NCBI GenBank assembly: GCA_013153375.1
Contig: JAADEN010000156.1
Location: 1-5,635, forward strand
From: Chloroflexota bacterium
Lineage (GTDB): Bacteria; Chloroflexota; Anaerolineae; Anaerolineales; DRMV01
Direction: 5' to 3'
DNA: 5,635 nucleotides
Shown here: positions 1 through 5,633 of the stretch, piece by piece
Layout: the number at the start of each line of letters is the position of its first letter
Position numbering within the stretch: position 1 is the first letter of the stretch
Notes under the pieces: generated by a model
Seen by the model: only the letters and a program-made list of their open reading frames with translations
What the model was told of the DNA's origin: nothing
Databases searched by the model: none
Translations under genes and position numbers: made by a program

Positions 1-828
1 GGCATCGCCCTGGCCGTGGTGCTCACCGGCCCCTGGGCCGCGGAGGCCGTGCTGCGGGGCCGCAGCGAGGTGCTGATGCTGCCCCTGGCCCTGCTGGCCG
101 CGCACGGATGGCGGCGAGGCCGCACCTGGCCCGCGGCCCTGGCCGCGGCGTGGCTGTGGGTCTGGCCCGTGCTCGCCATCCCGTGGCTGCTGGTGTGGGG
201 GATGTGGCTCCTGTCGCGGCCGGAGCGCCGCCGCGTGGCTTTGGCCTGGGCCGCGGCCAGCGCGGGATTGTTCACGCTGGCCACAGCCTTGCAGCCCGGC
301 TGGTTTGCGGCCTACCTGACCGCCTGGGCCCGCAGCCATGTGTTGGTCCCGCCGCCCGTGTGGGGCCTGCCTCACGCCCTGGCCCTGGCGTTGCCCGGCC
401 TGGGGGACAAACTGGGTTGGGCCGTGGCCGCGCTGGCCGCGGCGTTGCTGTTGGCCGAGTTGGTGGCCGCGTGGGGCAAGTCGTGGCTGCACACCGCCTG
501 GACCGCGGCCCTGGCCTGGACCCTGGCGCCGTGGCTGGGCCTGCCCGTGAACCCGCCCGCCGCGGCCCTGCTGGCGCTGGTGCCTTTGCTGCTGGTGTGG
601 GCCTTGTGGGATCAACGCTGGCTCTACGGCCCGCGCGCGGTGGTAGGCAGCGCGTTGGGCCTGGGCCTGCTGGCCTGGCTCCTGTCCCGCCCGGTGACGC
701 CGCCTTTGCTGCCCCGGCTGGGGCCCGCGGTGGGCTACGGCCTGCTGCCCCTGGCCGCGCTCTTCGGCTTATATTTCGTGCGCTGGTGGGCCACCCACGC
801 GGACTGGTGGCCTTACGATGTGCCTTGA
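1..828 (+). CDS. Polytopic membrane protein, C-terminal part; possibly GT-C/GT87-like glycosyltransferase
   Basis: The frame is open from the first base and ends at TGA 826-828, so the gene is 5'-truncated by the window edge. A GTG at 16 is available, but it has no ribosome site and lies inside a hydrophobic segment. The visible 275 residues are dominated by Leu, Ala and Trp and form roughly eight to ten membrane segments, at about 1-15, 24-36, 44-71, 79-98, 123-134, 138-157, 164-180, 185-203, 212-228 and 244-262. Short basic loops (such as RRGR near 38-41 and RPERRR near 73-78) suggest cytoplasmic turns. The pattern RGRSE, a hydrophobic helix, a basic turn, then a helix carrying Trp-Pro resembles the GQxN...KP region of GT87/DUF2029 polyprenol-phosphate-sugar mannosyltransferases. 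However, the Gln, Asn and Lys of that pattern are not present. The glycosyltransferase assignment is therefore a weak inference, and only 'multi-pass inner-membrane protein' is secure. The gene converges on the HAD gene with 10 bp between stop codons and no visible terminator. Confidence 0.7.
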   Translation, partial: GIALAVVLTGPWAAEAVLRGRSEVLMLPLALLAAHGWRRGRTWPAALAAAWLWVWPVLAIPWLLVWGMWLLSRPERRRVALAWAAASAGLFTLATALQPGWFAAYLTAWARSHVLVPPPVWGLPHALALALPGLGDKLGWAVAALAAALLLAELVAAWGKSWLHTAWTAALAWTLAPWLGLPVNPPAAALLALVPLLLVWALWDQRWLYGPRAVVGSALGLGLLAWLLSRPVTPPLLPRLGPAVGYGLLPLAALFGLYFVRWWATHADWWPYDVP

Positions 829-838
829 GGGGGGACAT

Positions 839-1537
839 TTACAGCACGGCCAGCACGCCTTCCAGGGGACCGTGCCAGGTGGGCGTCCAGGGCAGGTCCG
901 CGGGCGGGGGATTGTCGCCTTCGTCCACCCAGTAGGTGGCCAGGCCCGCCTGCGCGGCGGCCAGGTCCATGGGCTCGTCGCCGATCATCAGGCAGCGGCT
1001 GGGCTCCACGCCCAGGGCGTCGCAAATGCCGCGATAGTAGTGGGGGTTGGGCTTGGTCGCCCGGCAGTTTTCGTAGGTGGTCACCAACGCGAAGGGCAGG
1101 TCGTCCACCCCGGCCCAGGCCATGCGTTGGCGCACCGCGGCTTCGGGGAAGGCCGGGTTGGTGGCCAGCACCACGGGGTAGCCGCGCGCCAGCGCGGTCT
1201 CGACCACCCGCCGGGCCTGGGGCCGCGGGCCGGCCTGGCCGCGCAGTTGGGGGAAAACTTCACGGTAGAACGCGTCGAACACGGGGCGCCAGTGTTCCTC
1301 GCCCCGGCCGGCCAGGGGGTAGAAGTGGCGGGCGAAGACCTGGGTGTTGGTCTCGGGGCCCTGATTGCGCAGCATGGCCTCGGTGGCCGCGTGCAACCTG
1401 GCCATGAATTCCTCCGCGGGGACGCCGTGGGCCGCGGCCCAGCGGGTCAGGGCCTGGAAGTAGCGCGGCACGAAGTCGGACATGCGAATGTCCAGCAGCG
1501 TGCCGTCCAGGTCGAAGAGAATGGCTTGCCAGGTCAC
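839..1537 (-). CDS. HAD-superfamily hydrolase (phosphatase-like)
   Basis: A cytosolic haloacid-dehalogenase-fold hydrolase of about 232 residues, a normal length for the family with a helical C1-type cap. All four HAD motifs are visible, numbered from the GTG start. Motif I is FDLDGTLLD with nucleophile Asp9 and acid/base Asp11. Motif II is LATN with Thr126. Motif III is the Lys of TKPNP, Lys162. Motif IV is GDEPMD with Asp187 and Asp191, the Mg2+ ligands. The region at about 17-105 between motifs I and II is the helical cap that sets substrate choice. Phosphate-ester hydrolysis follows from the family; the substrate cannot be read from sequence. I chose GTG at 1537 because GGAGG (1544-1548) lies 6 nt before it. 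The in-frame ATG at 1543 directly abuts that site with no spacer, and would add only Met-Arg. The reading frame stays open upstream to 1717 but runs through the promoter and the opposite gene. The gene is probably monocistronic, transcribed from the promoter at 1565-1576. Confidence 0.92.
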   Translation of the reverse strand: MTWQAILFDLDGTLLDIRMSDFVPRYFQALTRWAAAHGVPAEEFMARLHAATEAMLRNQGPETNTQVFARHFYPLAGRGEEHWRPVFDAFYREVFPQLRGQAGPRPQARRVVETALARGYPVVLATNPAFPEAAVRQRMAWAGVDDLPFALVTTYENCRATKPNPHYYRGICDALGVEPSRCLMIGDEPMDLAAAQAGLATYWVDEGDNPPPADLPWTPTWHGPLEGVLAVL

Positions 1538-1543
1538 GCGCAT

Positions 1544-1548
1544 CCTCC
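1544..1548 (-). promoter_or_regulatory. Ribosome binding site deciding the HAD gene start
   Basis: GGAGG on the minus strand. It touches the ATG at 1543 (0 nt spacer) but sits 6 nt from the GTG at 1537. The two other intact genes here use the same GGAGG with 5-6 nt spacers (1652-1656 before the gene at 1662; 5204-5208 before ileS at 5197). The GTG is therefore the better start. Confidence 0.7.
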
Positions 1549-1564
1549 GAAAAGGGGTGGCTCG

Positions 1565-1576
1565 ATTGTAGCACAA
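1565..1576 (-). promoter_or_regulatory. Extended -10 promoter for the HAD gene
   Basis: Read on the minus strand, this site is TTGTGCTACAAT. It is an extended -10 (TGC directly before TACAAT, one mismatch to TATAAT). A start of transcription near 1558 would leave a leader of about 20 nt to the GTG start, just enough for the GGAGG. No good -35 match is seen 16-18 bp upstream, which is common for extended -10 promoters. Its first eight bases are the mirror image of the opposing promoter at 1609-1620. Confidence 0.55.
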
Positions 1577-1616
1577 AGCCCCGCGGCAAAACACCGCTGC
1601 GGCCGGGGTTGTGCTA
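1569..1616. repeat. Inverted repeat spanning the divergent promoters
   Basis: TAGCACAA at 1569-1576 and its perfect reverse complement TTGTGCTA at 1609-1616 are separated by 32 bp. Just inside the arms, CCCCG (1579-1583) faces CGGGG (1604-1608), with a 2-nt bulge on the left side, giving up to 13 complementary pairs. Each outer arm overlaps an outward-facing extended -10 element. The symmetry may be just two copies of the same promoter sequence, or a two-site operator; the sequence alone does not decide. If it is an operator, the neighbouring RHH protein is the obvious candidate ligand. Confidence 0.6.
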
Positions 1617-1620
1617 TTAT
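1609..1620 (+). promoter_or_regulatory. Extended -10 promoter for the RHH gene
   Basis: TTGTGCTATTAT contains TGC directly before TATTAT, a good extended -10 in otherwise very GC-rich DNA. Transcription would start near 1627, giving a leader of about 35 nt that carries GGAGG at 1652-1656. No convincing -35 hexamer lies 16-18 bp upstream. That upstream stretch is shared with the opposite promoter, so the two would compete for polymerase. Confidence 0.55.
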
Positions 1621-1661
1621 TAACGCGCAGGCGTATTTTCCATCTTCCTTCGGAGGCTGGC

Positions 1662-1940
1662 ATGGGTTTGCAGCGGGTGCAGGTCTTCCTTACGCAAGAG
1701 CAATATCGGCGTCTCAAAGGTCTGGCGCGTCAACGAGGGACCAGCCTCTCGGCGTTGATGCGGGAATTGGTCGCGCAGAGCCTGGCCGCGGAGCCCCAAC
1801 CTGCCGAGGTCCAAGCCCAACCGGCGTGGTTGGAAGTCTCCCGGGCCTTTGGGGAGCGGATCCTGGCCCGTCGAGGCGGCCAGATGCTGAGCACGGACGC
1901 CGCCCAGTGGCTGCAGGAAATTCGGGAGGAGCGGATATAA
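1662..1940 (+). CDS. Small ribbon-helix-helix (CopG/Arc-type) DNA-binding protein
   Basis: A 92-residue protein starting at ATG 1662, with GGAGG at 1652-1656 and a 5-nt spacer. An upstream in-frame GTG at 1611 is rejected because it lies inside the promoter. The N-terminus fits the ribbon-helix-helix fold. A strand at about 4-10 (RVQVFL) would insert in the DNA major groove as part of a dimer. Helix A is at about 11-26 (TQEQYRRLKGLARQRG), and helix B at about 29-42 (LSALMRELVAQSLA) follows the typical G-T-S-L turn. A Pro/Gln/Ala linker (about 43-54) leads to a C-terminal helical part (about 55-92), the position where VapB/CopG-like antitoxins bind a toxin. No toxin gene follows: the stop is 5 bp before a terminator and the next gene is on the other strand. 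It could be an orphan regulator, a solitary antitoxin-like protein or an autoregulator of the divergent promoter region. The regulated target is unknown. Confidence 0.85.
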   Translation: MGLQRVQVFLTQEQYRRLKGLARQRGTSLSALMRELVAQSLAAEPQPAEVQAQPAWLEVSRAFGERILARRGGQMLSTDAAQWLQEIREERI

Positions 1941-1971
1941 AATAACCCCGCGGCGCGCACACGCCGCGGGG
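1937..1971 (-). terminator. Intrinsic terminator of ileS
   Basis: A perfect 10-bp GC stem, CCCCGCGGCG (1946-1955) with CGCCGCGGGG (1962-1971), has a 6-nt loop. Read on the minus strand it is followed by TTATTTTAT (1945-1937), the U-run of an intrinsic terminator, so it ends the ileS transcript about 55-75 nt after its stop codon. The U-run overlaps the last bases of the RHH gene. On the plus strand the hairpin sits 5 nt after the RHH stop but lacks a T-run, so it would be at best a weak terminator in that direction. A second small hairpin, GGCCCG/CGGGCC at 1987-2004, lies between it and the ileS stop. Confidence 0.85.
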
Positions 1972-2023
1972 CGGACGGTTCAGGTAGGCCCGTCGCCGCG
2001 GGCCCGGCCTCACCCGGAGGTCC

Positions 2024-5000
2024 TCATCCCACCCGAGCCAAACCCACGGTCACCCGCTCGCCGTCGAAGGTGAAGGTGTCGGTGATGGCGTCGGTGGGCG
2101 GCTCGTTGGGCTCCATGACTACGGCCAACACATCCTCCATGATGTCCTCGCGGAACTGCTGGAGGGCCTGCTCCAAGGCAGGCGTGGCGTCGGTGTAGCA
2201 CAGGCGGATGCGGTCCGCGATCTCCAGACCGCCCCGCTTGCGCAGGTCCTGCACCCGGCGGATGAACTCGCGGGCCAGGCCCTCGGCGCGCAACTCGGGG
2301 GTGATGTCGGTGCGCAGGGCCGCGACATAGGGGCCTTCGGTGGCCGCGGCCACGCCCTCATGGGGCTGCATGCGCACTTCCACTTCGTCGGGCAGGATTT
2401 CCAGGGTCTCGCCGTCCACTTCGACGGTGAAGGACTGGCCGTCCAGCACCCGTTGGGCCACCGCGACGGGGTCCAGGGCCCGGATGGCCTTCTCCACCGC
2501 GGGGAAGCGGCTCTTGTACTTGCGGCCCAACTTCTGGGGCAGGGGCTTGATGGTGTAGTCGATGACCTCGGTGGCCGAGTCCAGGGGCCGCACGGCCTTG
2601 ACATTGAGTTCGTCGGCCAGCAGGTCCGCGTAGCGGGTGATCACATCCCGCTCGCTCACCCGGCCCACCGCGAACGCGGCCTCGGGCAGGGGTTGGCGCA
2701 GTTTGATGTTGGCCCGCTCGCGCGCGGCCCGGCCCAGGGACGCCAGCCGGATGACCAGGCGCATCTCCCGGTTCAGGTCCTCGTCAATGGCCTCGGTGTC
2801 CACCTGGGGCCAGTCGGTCAGGTGGATGGATTCGGCCGCGTCGGGGTCCACCGTGCGCACCAGGTTTTGGTACAGGGCCTCGGCGAGGAAGGGCGTGGTC
2901 GGGGCCAGCAACTGGGCCACGGTGACCAGGGTCTCGTACAGCGTCGCGTACGCGGCGTACTTGTCGTCCGAGTCCGCGTCGCCCTTCCAGAAGCGCGGCC
3001 GCGAGCGGCGGATGTACCACTGGGAGACCTTCTCCACCACGAAGCGCTGGATGGGGCGGGTGGCCGGGAGCACATCGTAGTTGCGATACGCCGCGCTGAC
3101 ATCCCGCACCAGGGTGTGCAACTCCGAGCGCAGCCAGCGGTCCAGGAGGGTGTACTTGGGCTTGCGGGCCGGGTCGGGCCGCCAGTCGTCCAGGTTGGCG
3201 TAGGTCACGAAGAAGACATACGAGTTCCACAGGGGCAGCAGGAAGTTCTTGACCGCCTCGCCCACCAGGTTGATGGAAAAGCGGCGGGTATCGCCCGGCG
3301 GCGCGGCGGTGTACAGATACCAGCGCAGCGCGTCGGAGCCGTGCGCGGCGATGACATCCCACGGGTCCACCATGTTGCCCAGGGACTTGGACATCTTGCG
3401 GCCCTTTTCGTCCAGAATCAGGCCCAGCGAGAGGACATTCTTGTAGGCCACGCTGTCGAAGAGCAGCGTCGCGATGGCGTGCAGCGAGTAGAACCAGCCT
3501 CGGGTTTGGTCCATGCCTTCGCAGATGTAATCCGCGGGGAACTGGCGCTTGAAATCGTCCTGGTGCTCGAAGGGATAATGCCATTGGGCCACGGGCATGG
3601 CCCCCGAGTCGAACCAGACATCGATGACCTCGGGCACCCGGCGCATGGTGCCCTGGCGGCAGACCGAGCACTCGTAGGTCACCTCGTCCACATACGGGCG
3701 ATGCAGGTCCAGGTCGCTCAGGTCCCGGCCCGCGCGGGCTTCGAGTTCGGCCACCGAGCCGATGAGTTCCCGATGCTCGCACGCGGGATTGTCGCACTCC
3801 CAGATGGGCAGGGGCGTGCCCCAATAGCGATCCCGGCTCAGGGCCCAGTCCACATTGTTCTCCAGCCAGTTGCCGAAGCGGCCGTGCTTGATGCTGGGCG
3901 GCACCCAGTTGATGCGCTCGTTGTTGGCCAGCAGGCGGTCCTTGAAGCGGCTGGTGGCGATGAACCAGGTGTCGCGCGCGTAGTAGAGCAGGGGCGTCTT
4001 GCAGCGCCAGCAGTGCGGGTAAGCGTGCACGACAGTCTCGGCGCGCAGCAGCAGGCCCCGCTGCCGCAGGTCCTCGATGATGAGCGGGTCCGCGTCCTTG
4101 ACGAACATGCCGGCCCAGGGCTTGACCATGTCCTTGAAGCGCCCGTGCTCGTCCACGGTGAGCAGCACGGGCAGGTCGTACTTGCGGGCCATCTCCATGT
4201 CTTCCGCGCCGAACGCGGGGGCCATGTGCACCAGGCCCGTGCCTTCGTCCAGGGTCACGAAGTCGGCCAGCACCACCCGATAGGCCGGTTTGTCGGGCTT
4301 GATGAAGTCGAACAAGGGACGATAAGTGCGGCCCTCCAGCGCGGTGCCGGGGAAGGTGTCCACCACCTCGACGGGCTCGTCGCCGAACACGGCCGGGATG
4401 CGCTCCTGAGCCAGGATGAGGTACTCCCGGCCGCCGTCCGCGGTGGCGCGGGCCACCTTGGCGTAGGTGAACTCGGGATGCGCGGCCACGGCCACATTCG
4501 CGGGCAGGGTCCAGGGCGTGGTGGTCCAGATCAGCAGCGCGGTGTCGGGCTCGTCGGTGAGCCACAGGCGCACATAGACCGAGGGGTCTTCCACTTCCTT
4601 GTAGCCCAGGGCCACCTCGTGGCTCGAGAGGGGCGTCTCACAGCGGGGGCAATAAGGCACCACCTTGAACCCCCGATAGAGCAGGCCCCGGTCCCAAAAG
4701 TTCTTCAAAATCCACCAGATGGACTCGATGTAAGTGTTGTGATAGGTGACATACGCCTGGTCCAGGTCCACCCAGAACGCGATGCGCTCGGTCAGGCGCT
4801 CCCAATCCTTGATGTACTCGAACACCGACTGGCGGCACATCTCGTTGAACTTGGCGATGCCGAAGCGTTCGATCTCGTGCTTGTGGCGGATGCCCAGGCG
4901 CTTTTCCACCTCGATCTCCACGGGCAGGCCGTGGGTGTCCCAGCCGCCGCGGCGCAGCGCGTGGTAGCCGTTCATGGCCCAAAAGCGGGGGAACATATCC

Positions 5001-5197
5001 TTGAAGGCCCGCGCGAGGACATGGTGCACGCCGGGCCTGCCGTTGGCCGTGGGCGGGCCTTCGTAGAACACATACTCGGGGCCACCCTCCCGCTGCTGGA
5101 CCTGCTTGCGCATGATGTCGTGCGCCTTCCAGAAGGCCAGCACTTCTTCCTCCAGTTGGGGGAAGTTGGGTTTGGTGGGCACGGGCTGGAAAGGCAT
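2024..5197 (-). CDS. ileS: Isoleucyl-tRNA synthetase, type 2 (IleS2-like), with swapped GVHH signature
   Basis: A cytosolic class I synthetase that charges tRNA-Ile using ATP and isoleucine. It has 1057 residues, typical of the family. The start is ATG 5197 with GGAGG at 5204-5208 and a 6-nt spacer; an ATG at 5227, 10 codons upstream, lies before that site and is rejected. The N-terminal Rossmann part has GPPTANGRP followed by GVHH at 56-59 where HxGH is expected. Trp-Asp-Thr-His-Gly-Leu-Pro follows. CxxC pairs are at 183/186 and 396/399. The CP1 editing domain shows the Thr-rich TTTPWTLP (from 225) and GTGLVHMAPAFGAED (319-333). Cys468, Cys473, Cys510 and Cys513 could form a further metal site. 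GMDQTRGWFYSL precedes KMSKS at 601-605. An anticodon-binding domain spans about 680-835, and a long C-terminal region ends without the Cys-rich zinc ribbon of type 1 enzymes. Together these favour the eukaryote-like type 2 clade. The gene is preceded by an isoleucine T-box and ends at its own terminator. Confidence 0.97.
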   Translation of the reverse strand: MPFQPVPTKPNFPQLEEEVLAFWKAHDIMRKQVQQREGGPEYVFYEGPPTANGRPGVHHVLARAFKDMFPRFWAMNGYHALRRGGWDTHGLPVEIEVEKRLGIRHKHEIERFGIAKFNEMCRQSVFEYIKDWERLTERIAFWVDLDQAYVTYHNTYIESIWWILKNFWDRGLLYRGFKVVPYCPRCETPLSSHEVALGYKEVEDPSVYVRLWLTDEPDTALLIWTTTPWTLPANVAVAAHPEFTYAKVARATADGGREYLILAQERIPAVFGDEPVEVVDTFPGTALEGRTYRPLFDFIKPDKPAYRVVLADFVTLDEGTGLVHMAPAFGAEDMEMARKYDLPVLLTVDEHGRFKDMVKPWAGMFVKDADPLIIEDLRQRGLLLRAETVVHAYPHCWRCKTPLLYYARDTWFIATSRFKDRLLANNERINWVPPSIKHGRFGNWLENNVDWALSRDRYWGTPLPIWECDNPACEHRELIGSVAELEARAGRDLSDLDLHRPYVDEVTYECSVCRQGTMRRVPEVIDVWFDSGAMPVAQWHYPFEHQDDFKRQFPADYICEGMDQTRGWFYSLHAIATLLFDSVAYKNVLSLGLILDEKGRKMSKSLGNMVDPWDVIAAHGSDALRWYLYTAAPPGDTRRFSINLVGEAVKNFLLPLWNSYVFFVTYANLDDWRPDPARKPKYTLLDRWLRSELHTLVRDVSAAYRNYDVLPATRPIQRFVVEKVSQWYIRRSRPRFWKGDADSDDKYAAYATLYETLVTVAQLLAPTTPFLAEALYQNLVRTVDPDAAESIHLTDWPQVDTEAIDEDLNREMRLVIRLASLGRAARERANIKLRQPLPEAAFAVGRVSERDVITRYADLLADELNVKAVRPLDSATEVIDYTIKPLPQKLGRKYKSRFPAVEKAIRALDPVAVAQRVLDGQSFTVEVDGETLEILPDEVEVRMQPHEGVAAATEGPYVAALRTDITPELRAEGLAREFIRRVQDLRKRGGLEIADRIRLCYTDATPALEQALQQFREDIMEDVLAVVMEPNEPPTDAITDTFTFDGERVTVGLARVG

Positions 5198-5229
5198 GGC
5201 GCACCTCCACGAGATGAGATGGGGCATTT

Positions 5230-5269
5230 AAAGCGAAACGCCGCCTCGTCCACCAGGGACGAAGGCGGC
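5230..5269 (-). terminator. Regulated terminator of the ileS T-box
   Basis: GCCGCC (5269-5264) pairs with GGCGGC (5245-5240), and TCGTCC (5262-5257) pairs with GGACGA (5251-5246), with one bulged U (5263) and a 5-nt loop. The 5' arm reuses the bases that form the 3' arm of the antiterminator, so the two folds exclude each other. The following run is GTTTCGCTTT (5239-5230), a broken U-tract. The hairpin lies about 30 nt before the ileS ribosome site and does not cover it, so transcription attenuation is more likely than translational control. Confidence 0.85.
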
Positions 5270-5529
5270 ATGGCCTCCGCGGTACCACCCTGCTTCCTCG
5301 GCGCGGGGCCGAGGCGCTCGGCCGAGGACTCCGGCGGGGGGTGTTGGCCCCACCTTGCATCCTCGCGCCCGGATAACGGCGGGCGAACCCGGCTGCCCTT
5401 ACTCCCCGCGGGGCGGGTTTCGGGTCGCGGCTCCGGAGGGATTTTCGGCTCGGCGGTTGCCGCCCGGCTCTCACCGTCCCGGGCTCGCTGGGGGCCCACG
5501 GCCCGAGCCTACTCGTCTCCATCAGCGCC
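5230..5529 (-). promoter_or_regulatory. Isoleucine-specific T-box riboswitch leader of ileS
   Basis: A complete T-box leader, read on the minus strand. Stem I starts near 5529 with a kink-turn-like UGAUGG/CGGAG pair. Above it, GGCTCGG (5509-5503) pairs with CCGAGCC (5453-5447) and closes the specifier loop, whose 3' side holds AUC (5442-5440), an isoleucine codon. A stem II-like hairpin follows. Stem III is CCTCGGC/GCCGAGG (5327-5296) with an inner CGAG/CTCG. The conserved element AGGGTGGTACCGCGG lies at 5291-5277. The antiterminator is explicit: CAGGG (5292-5288) pairs with CCCTG (5258-5254), and GCGGAGGC (5280-5273) pairs with GCCTTCGT (5266-5259). These flank the seven-base bulge UGGUACC. 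The bulge UGGU is complementary to ACCA, matching the A73 expected of tRNA-Ile. Uncharged tRNA-Ile would pair with both the AUC and the bulge and favour the antiterminator over the terminator at 5240-5269. No independent promoter is obvious just upstream. There is no protein-coding signal in 5198-5558. Confidence 0.95.
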
Positions 5530-5530
5530 T

Positions 5531-5552
5531 TTGGACACTTCGGATTGTCCAA
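5531..5552. repeat. 7-bp hairpin between tRNA-Pro and the T-box leader
   Basis: TTGGACA (5531-5537) and its perfect reverse complement TGTCCAA (5546-5552) have an 8-nt loop. It occupies almost the whole gap between the tRNA 3' end (5559) and the T-box stem I base (about 5529). There is no T-run on either strand, so it does not look like an intrinsic terminator. It could shape RNA processing of a joint transcript or be incidental. Confidence 0.5.
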
Positions 5553-5558
5553 CAGCAG

Positions 5559-5633
5559 TCGGGGCGGGCGGATTTGAACCGCCGGCCTCACGGACCCGAA
5601 CCGTGCGCTCTATCCGGGCTGAGCTACGCCCCG
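5559..5633 (-). tRNA. tRNA-Pro (anticodon CGG)
   Basis: A full 75-nt cloverleaf on the minus strand. The acceptor stem CGGGGCG (5633-5627) pairs with CGCCCCG (5566-5560), followed by discriminator A73 (5559). The D arm is GCTC/GAGC. The anticodon arm is CACGG/CCGTG with loop TTCGGGT, giving anticodon CGG and reading CCG codons. The variable region is five nt. The T arm is GGCGG/CCGCC with loop TTCAAAT. The C1-G72 pair with A73 and the G at position 37 are bacterial tRNA-Pro hallmarks, which supports the identity. The CCA tail is not encoded (CTG follows on this strand), so it must be added by tRNA nucleotidyltransferase. The gene lies in the same orientation as the ileS leader, about 30 nt upstream. 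Confidence 0.96.

Noticed and set aside
272..838. Minus-strand open frame opposite the membrane protein
   Set aside because: It is Arg/Pro/Ala-rich shadow coding. The plus frame gives regular hydrophobic segments with basic loops, as a membrane protein should.
818..1945. Long plus-strand open frame opposite the HAD gene and overlapping the RHH gene
   Set aside because: It is antisense to a gene with all four HAD motifs and crosses the divergent promoter region. The translation is compositionally biased and has no recognisable motif or ribosome site.
1946..1971. Terminator belonging to the RHH gene
   Set aside because: The hairpin follows the RHH stop closely, but the T-rich run is only on the minus-strand side, so it is assigned to ileS. 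A minor role for the RHH transcript remains possible.
2784..4565. Very long open frame on the minus strand in another frame within ileS
   Set aside because: Its translation is Arg/Gly/His/Ala-rich low-complexity sequence. It is a by-product of GC-rich third positions in ileS, which carries clear family motifs in its own frame.
5198..5227. ileS start at the upstream ATG (5227)
   Set aside because: It lies before GGAGG 5204-5208 and overlaps the leader close to the T-box terminator. The ATG at 5197 has ideal spacing and begins the conserved N-terminus.
5531..5552. Intrinsic terminator or -35 element (TTGGACA) of the ileS leader
   Set aside because: No T-run follows on either strand, and no -10 hexamer lies 16-18 bp downstream of the TTGGACA-like sequence.
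4638..5591. Minus-strand open frame running from tRNA-Pro through the T-box into ileS
   Set aside because: It passes through a tRNA and a structured leader whose base pairing explains the sequence. Its Arg/Pro-rich product has no protein signature.
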